Below are positions 61,601 to 64,000 of a DNA stretch of 64,000 nt, one piece after another (positions within the stretch are counted from its first letter, which is position 1; every line of letters begins with the position of its first letter). A model generated the notes under the pieces. That model was not told where the DNA came from. It was given only the letters and a program-made list of their open reading frames with translations, and ran no database searches. The translations under genes and the position numbers were made by a program. The stretch is taken from contig NW_021940918.1 of the NCBI RefSeq assembly GCF_004337985.1, forward strand, positions 3,255,014 to 3,319,013. The letters are read 5' to 3'. This DNA comes from Pyricularia pennisetigena. Lineage: Eukaryota; Ascomycota; Sordariomycetes; Magnaporthales; Pyriculariaceae.

Positions 61601-62598
61601 TAATATGGAACGCCAATATATAATTGCAAATTTGTGGTCGTTTAATTCGGTTAGGTTAAAATAAACCTATTATTTGGCGCATTTTCGAAATACGAAATAC
61701 TTTTTTCGATTGGGTAAAAAATCGCATATTCCGGAAGGTTAATACCCCTTTTTCTATTATTCCGGCCGTTATTAATATATAATAAATATTATTTAAATAT
61801 ATTACGCGCATACGTTTCCCCAAAATTATCCAATTTCCAATTGTTAAACAATTTTTAACGTATAAAGCAATAACAATTATATTTTCCTAACCTTTTAACT
61901 ATTTCGTTTGGATAATAAAACCCCCCCAGCATTTTAATATTTTTTGTTTTAATAGGACGCGCCGCATAGGCGAGTTTTATTTTCGCCTGGTTTTAATGTT
62001 TGTGTTAAATATCCTTAAACAATTTAACGAATAGGACCTGGTGGAAAAAAAGTTAGTTTTTATTTTGACGTTAGGTCCAATTTATATTAATTATTAATAT
62101 TAAAAGCAAAATAGTGGCCGTAATACGTTTATTAATTATATTAATCGTACATATTTGCCTTATTTCGATTTTACCATTATAAATTAGGGGTTTATAGTTA
62201 AATTAATAAAATAAATTAAAAATAACGATGGATTTTACGACGAAACCGCGATCGCGCGGGTTATCGGGGCCCCAATAAAAAATTTTGGCTCCTGGGCTAT
62301 TAAACGCCGGGAAACCAATAAACCGTTTAAAAAAGGCATTTTTGGTAATAATAACGCCGATCCTTTGGCGGTCGTTATTCCGTTTTTTTTATTTATCGAT
62401 TTTAACCTTAATTACGATAAATTTATATTCGATTCGTTAAAAAAACTTTGCATACCCATTTTAAAAAAGGATAAAAAGGAGGACGATTCGGTCCCTGGAT
62501 CGTTTACCGCGACCCCAATTCGGAAAAGGAGGCGTGGCGCTAATAAACCCATTCCTAAAAAAATATTTAACGCTGCCAAACGTTTTCGTTTTTTTTAA
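58680..62598 (+). pseudogene. SNF2/SWI2-type helicase (copy 3)
   Basis: ATP-dependent DNA translocase of the SNF2 family, by motifs: NWLLANEMGTGKTI (motif I, Walker A codons 59435-59452), PTLIFVPASLISQIFKKI (Ia), the long insert region ending LLGIPTNADIITSN (60556-60777), SPFITRMVEICIKEKKRV before helicase C, LNLSQTERDKTVSDFTD (IV), ININISNAGFNLHP (V) and WNANI...QICGRLIRLG (VI) near 61600. The C-terminal tail FDSLKKLCIPI, FTATPIRKRRR and NAAKRFRFF ends at 62598. The long span between lobes suggests a Rad5-like or transposon-specific member. Internal stops make it non-functional as read, but less so than copy 2. Confidence 0.65.
59216..59336. repeat. 37-bp tandem array of palindromic units (copy 3)
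   Basis: Four units of TTTTTGTAATTATTGTTACAA-like palindrome plus GCCCCTA, directly upstream of the SNF2 motif I codons. Same unit number as 45215-45338. Confidence 0.7.
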
Positions 62599-62639
62599 TC
62601 GGTTTGGGTTTTTTTATTTTGCTTTTTTTGGGGTTTGGT

Positions 62640-64000
62640 GTTATAAAATTGGGGGTTTTATATATATAATATTGTAATAATTATTACTATTAAAATCCGG
62701 TTTAATGGATTTATTATTCGTGGTTAATGGGGTATTATAATAACGATTATTACCAGGATTTTTTTTGCTGGATTTATAATTGGCGGTAAATGGAAGATAT
62801 AATTTATTTGGGTAAGGAAAATGGAAAGGAAACGGGTTATTTATACGGAAAATTTTGGAGGAAATTATACCTCGCATTTTATTTTAAACCAAATTTACGA
62901 TTAGTATTTGTTTATTTGTATTTACTGGTTTTGCGGACGCTGTTTTACCTCCGTTATTCGCGGGTAAAATCACCGTTATTCGTCCATTTAATTCGTTTTT
63001 ATAATGGAACGATTTTCGTTTTTACCCGCTTTAATTTGCGTAATTTACCTTTTATCACTTTAAATTTTATACGCTTTTTTTGTCGGATTTTTCGTATATT
63101 CCGTCCAGCAAATTTCTTTCGGTGTTAATTATACTATTAATATTTAAACCGTTTATCCGGTTATATCCCTTTTTTGGATTTGCCCCTATTTTTTTAATAT
63201 CCGTTTAAAATAATACGTTGTTAGGGCGTACGACTTTTTAATTAAATACCTCCAATTTATCGTTTATTAGCTTTTTCAAACCCAAATATAATAAATTAGG
63301 GCCGTCGAAATCGAAATTGGGTAATATTTCGGCTTTTTCGCTTCCCCAACCATTTTGGAATAACAAATACGTATAATAAATTATATTTTGGTTGGTTAAC
63401 AGTATATGGTATTTGTTATTAATGCGTATACGGGCGATATTTTCCAATGTTTTGCGCACCGTAATTACGATTAACCCCATCGTTGCACAATTTAGGAATG
63501 TTTTTCGCAAATCGTGCGTGGAATTGCGGTTATTTTTAATATCCATGGCGAAACCCTTATTAATATATTTAATTGTTAAATTTACCGGTTTAAATCCACT
63601 CCCGGCCGTAGTACATTTTACGAACGTTAATTTTAAAATCCCGGTACGCAACGGCTAATTTATAACCTTTGGTCGTAATAACCAGGTTAAATATAATATT
63701 TAAAAGCTATAATTTTTTGCTTTACAACCGTAAAAAAATAAAACCAATTGCGGTATTATAGTTTCCAATACGCCGTAATATTTTTGGTGGAACGCGTTTA
63801 TTATTATTTATAAAAGGTTAATTATTTGCAAATAACGGCGCTGCGTGCGGAAAACGATATTAATTTTGGGTTTTATATCCCATAATCCAATACCTATTAA
63901 ACCGTTAATATAACCAGCGAATATATTATCGTAAATACGGTTTACCACGGAAATATATATATTATATAGTATATCGGTAAAAGTTTTTTCCAGGGCGTTT
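62640..64000 (-). pseudogene. DUF6589-like protein gene (copy 3, runs off right edge)
   Basis: Best copy of this gene. The minus strand reads NIFAGYINGLIGIGLWDIKP, FRTQRRYLQIINLL, YYGVLETIIPQLVLFFYGCKAKN, then 63651-63238: FVKCTTAGSGFKPVNLTIKY, DIKNNRNSTHDLRKTFLNCA, TYLLFQNGWGSEKAEILPNF and NLLYLGLKKLNDKL-type sequence, and finally NGLNINSIINTERNLLDGIY near 63110. The order FFGxxxxNY, LVxxxxxxxxFKxxDL, KxxxNSTHD, LxRTLF resembles fungal DUF6589. Function is unknown. The start is outside the window. Confidence 0.5.

Larger units (their letters stand above)
52516..64000 (+). mobile_element. Helicase-rich large element, copy 3 (most complete, runs off right edge)
   Basis: Gene order on the plus strand: RecQ-like helicase, acidic-repeat protein, SNF2-type helicase, then a convergent DUF6589-like gene. 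Coding identity survives through stops in all four. It is interrupted by a solo LTR at 52762-53427. No terminal repeat or transposase/recombinase of a known superfamily was recognised, so its mode of movement is unknown. Confidence 0.65.

Overview
The window reads as a chromosome segment of a filamentous ascomycete (Pezizomycotina, probably Sordariomycetes). Introns are short (61-81 nt), with GTRAGT/GTATGY donors and CTAAC/CTGAC-type branch sites. The segment is split into a gene-rich, GC-balanced left arm (1 to about 12,240) and a very AT-rich, repeat-packed right part (about 12,280-64,000). Repeat copies in the right part differ mostly by C-to-T and G-to-A changes, many at CpA/TpG, as expected from repeat-induced point mutation (RIP).

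Left arm: the 5' end of a secreted-protein gene running off the edge (minus); a cytochrome b5-acyl-CoA dehydrogenase fusion (minus); FEN1/RAD27 flap endonuclease (minus) with a 5-nt microexon that carries the catalytic Asp34; a DUF1993-type protein (plus); an MFS sugar transporter (plus); and a broken second copy of the proteasome beta-5 subunit gene (PRE2), which sits directly against the AT-rich block. These are ordinary, apparently unlinked fungal genes.

Right part, 12.3-35.6 kb: nested transposons. A family of about 1.85-kb elements without a transposase (TAGTCTCAG...CTGAGACTA ends, divergent subterminal inverted repeats of about 160-190 bp, exact 9-bp target duplications) fits non-autonomous Mutator-like elements (MULEs). 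They are nested in each other, in LTRs of one family carrying tRNA-like Pol III boxes (TGTGA...TCACA), and in LTRs of a second family (TGTTAA...TTAACA with a polypurine tract). Ty1/copia and Ty3/gypsy coding fragments are also present. Inside this graveyard, a 1-kb less-mutated island holds an intact two-exon gene for a 104-residue, cysteine-containing secreted protein (31,335-31,710). It has the profile of a fungal effector candidate.

Right part, 35.6-64 kb: three copies of a large element (at least 11 kb) that I cannot name. It encodes a RecQ-like helicase, a protein with 20-residue acidic repeats, a SNF2/SWI2-type helicase and, convergently, a DUF6589-like protein. Two copies form a near-collinear inverted repeat of about 10.3 kb (40.2-50.9 kb against 53.7-64 kb). 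The third, partial copy (35.6-39.5 kb) is again inverted relative to its neighbour. All copies carry many stops. One copy keeps the SNF2 Walker A motif, while the other has lost it through transition-type changes.
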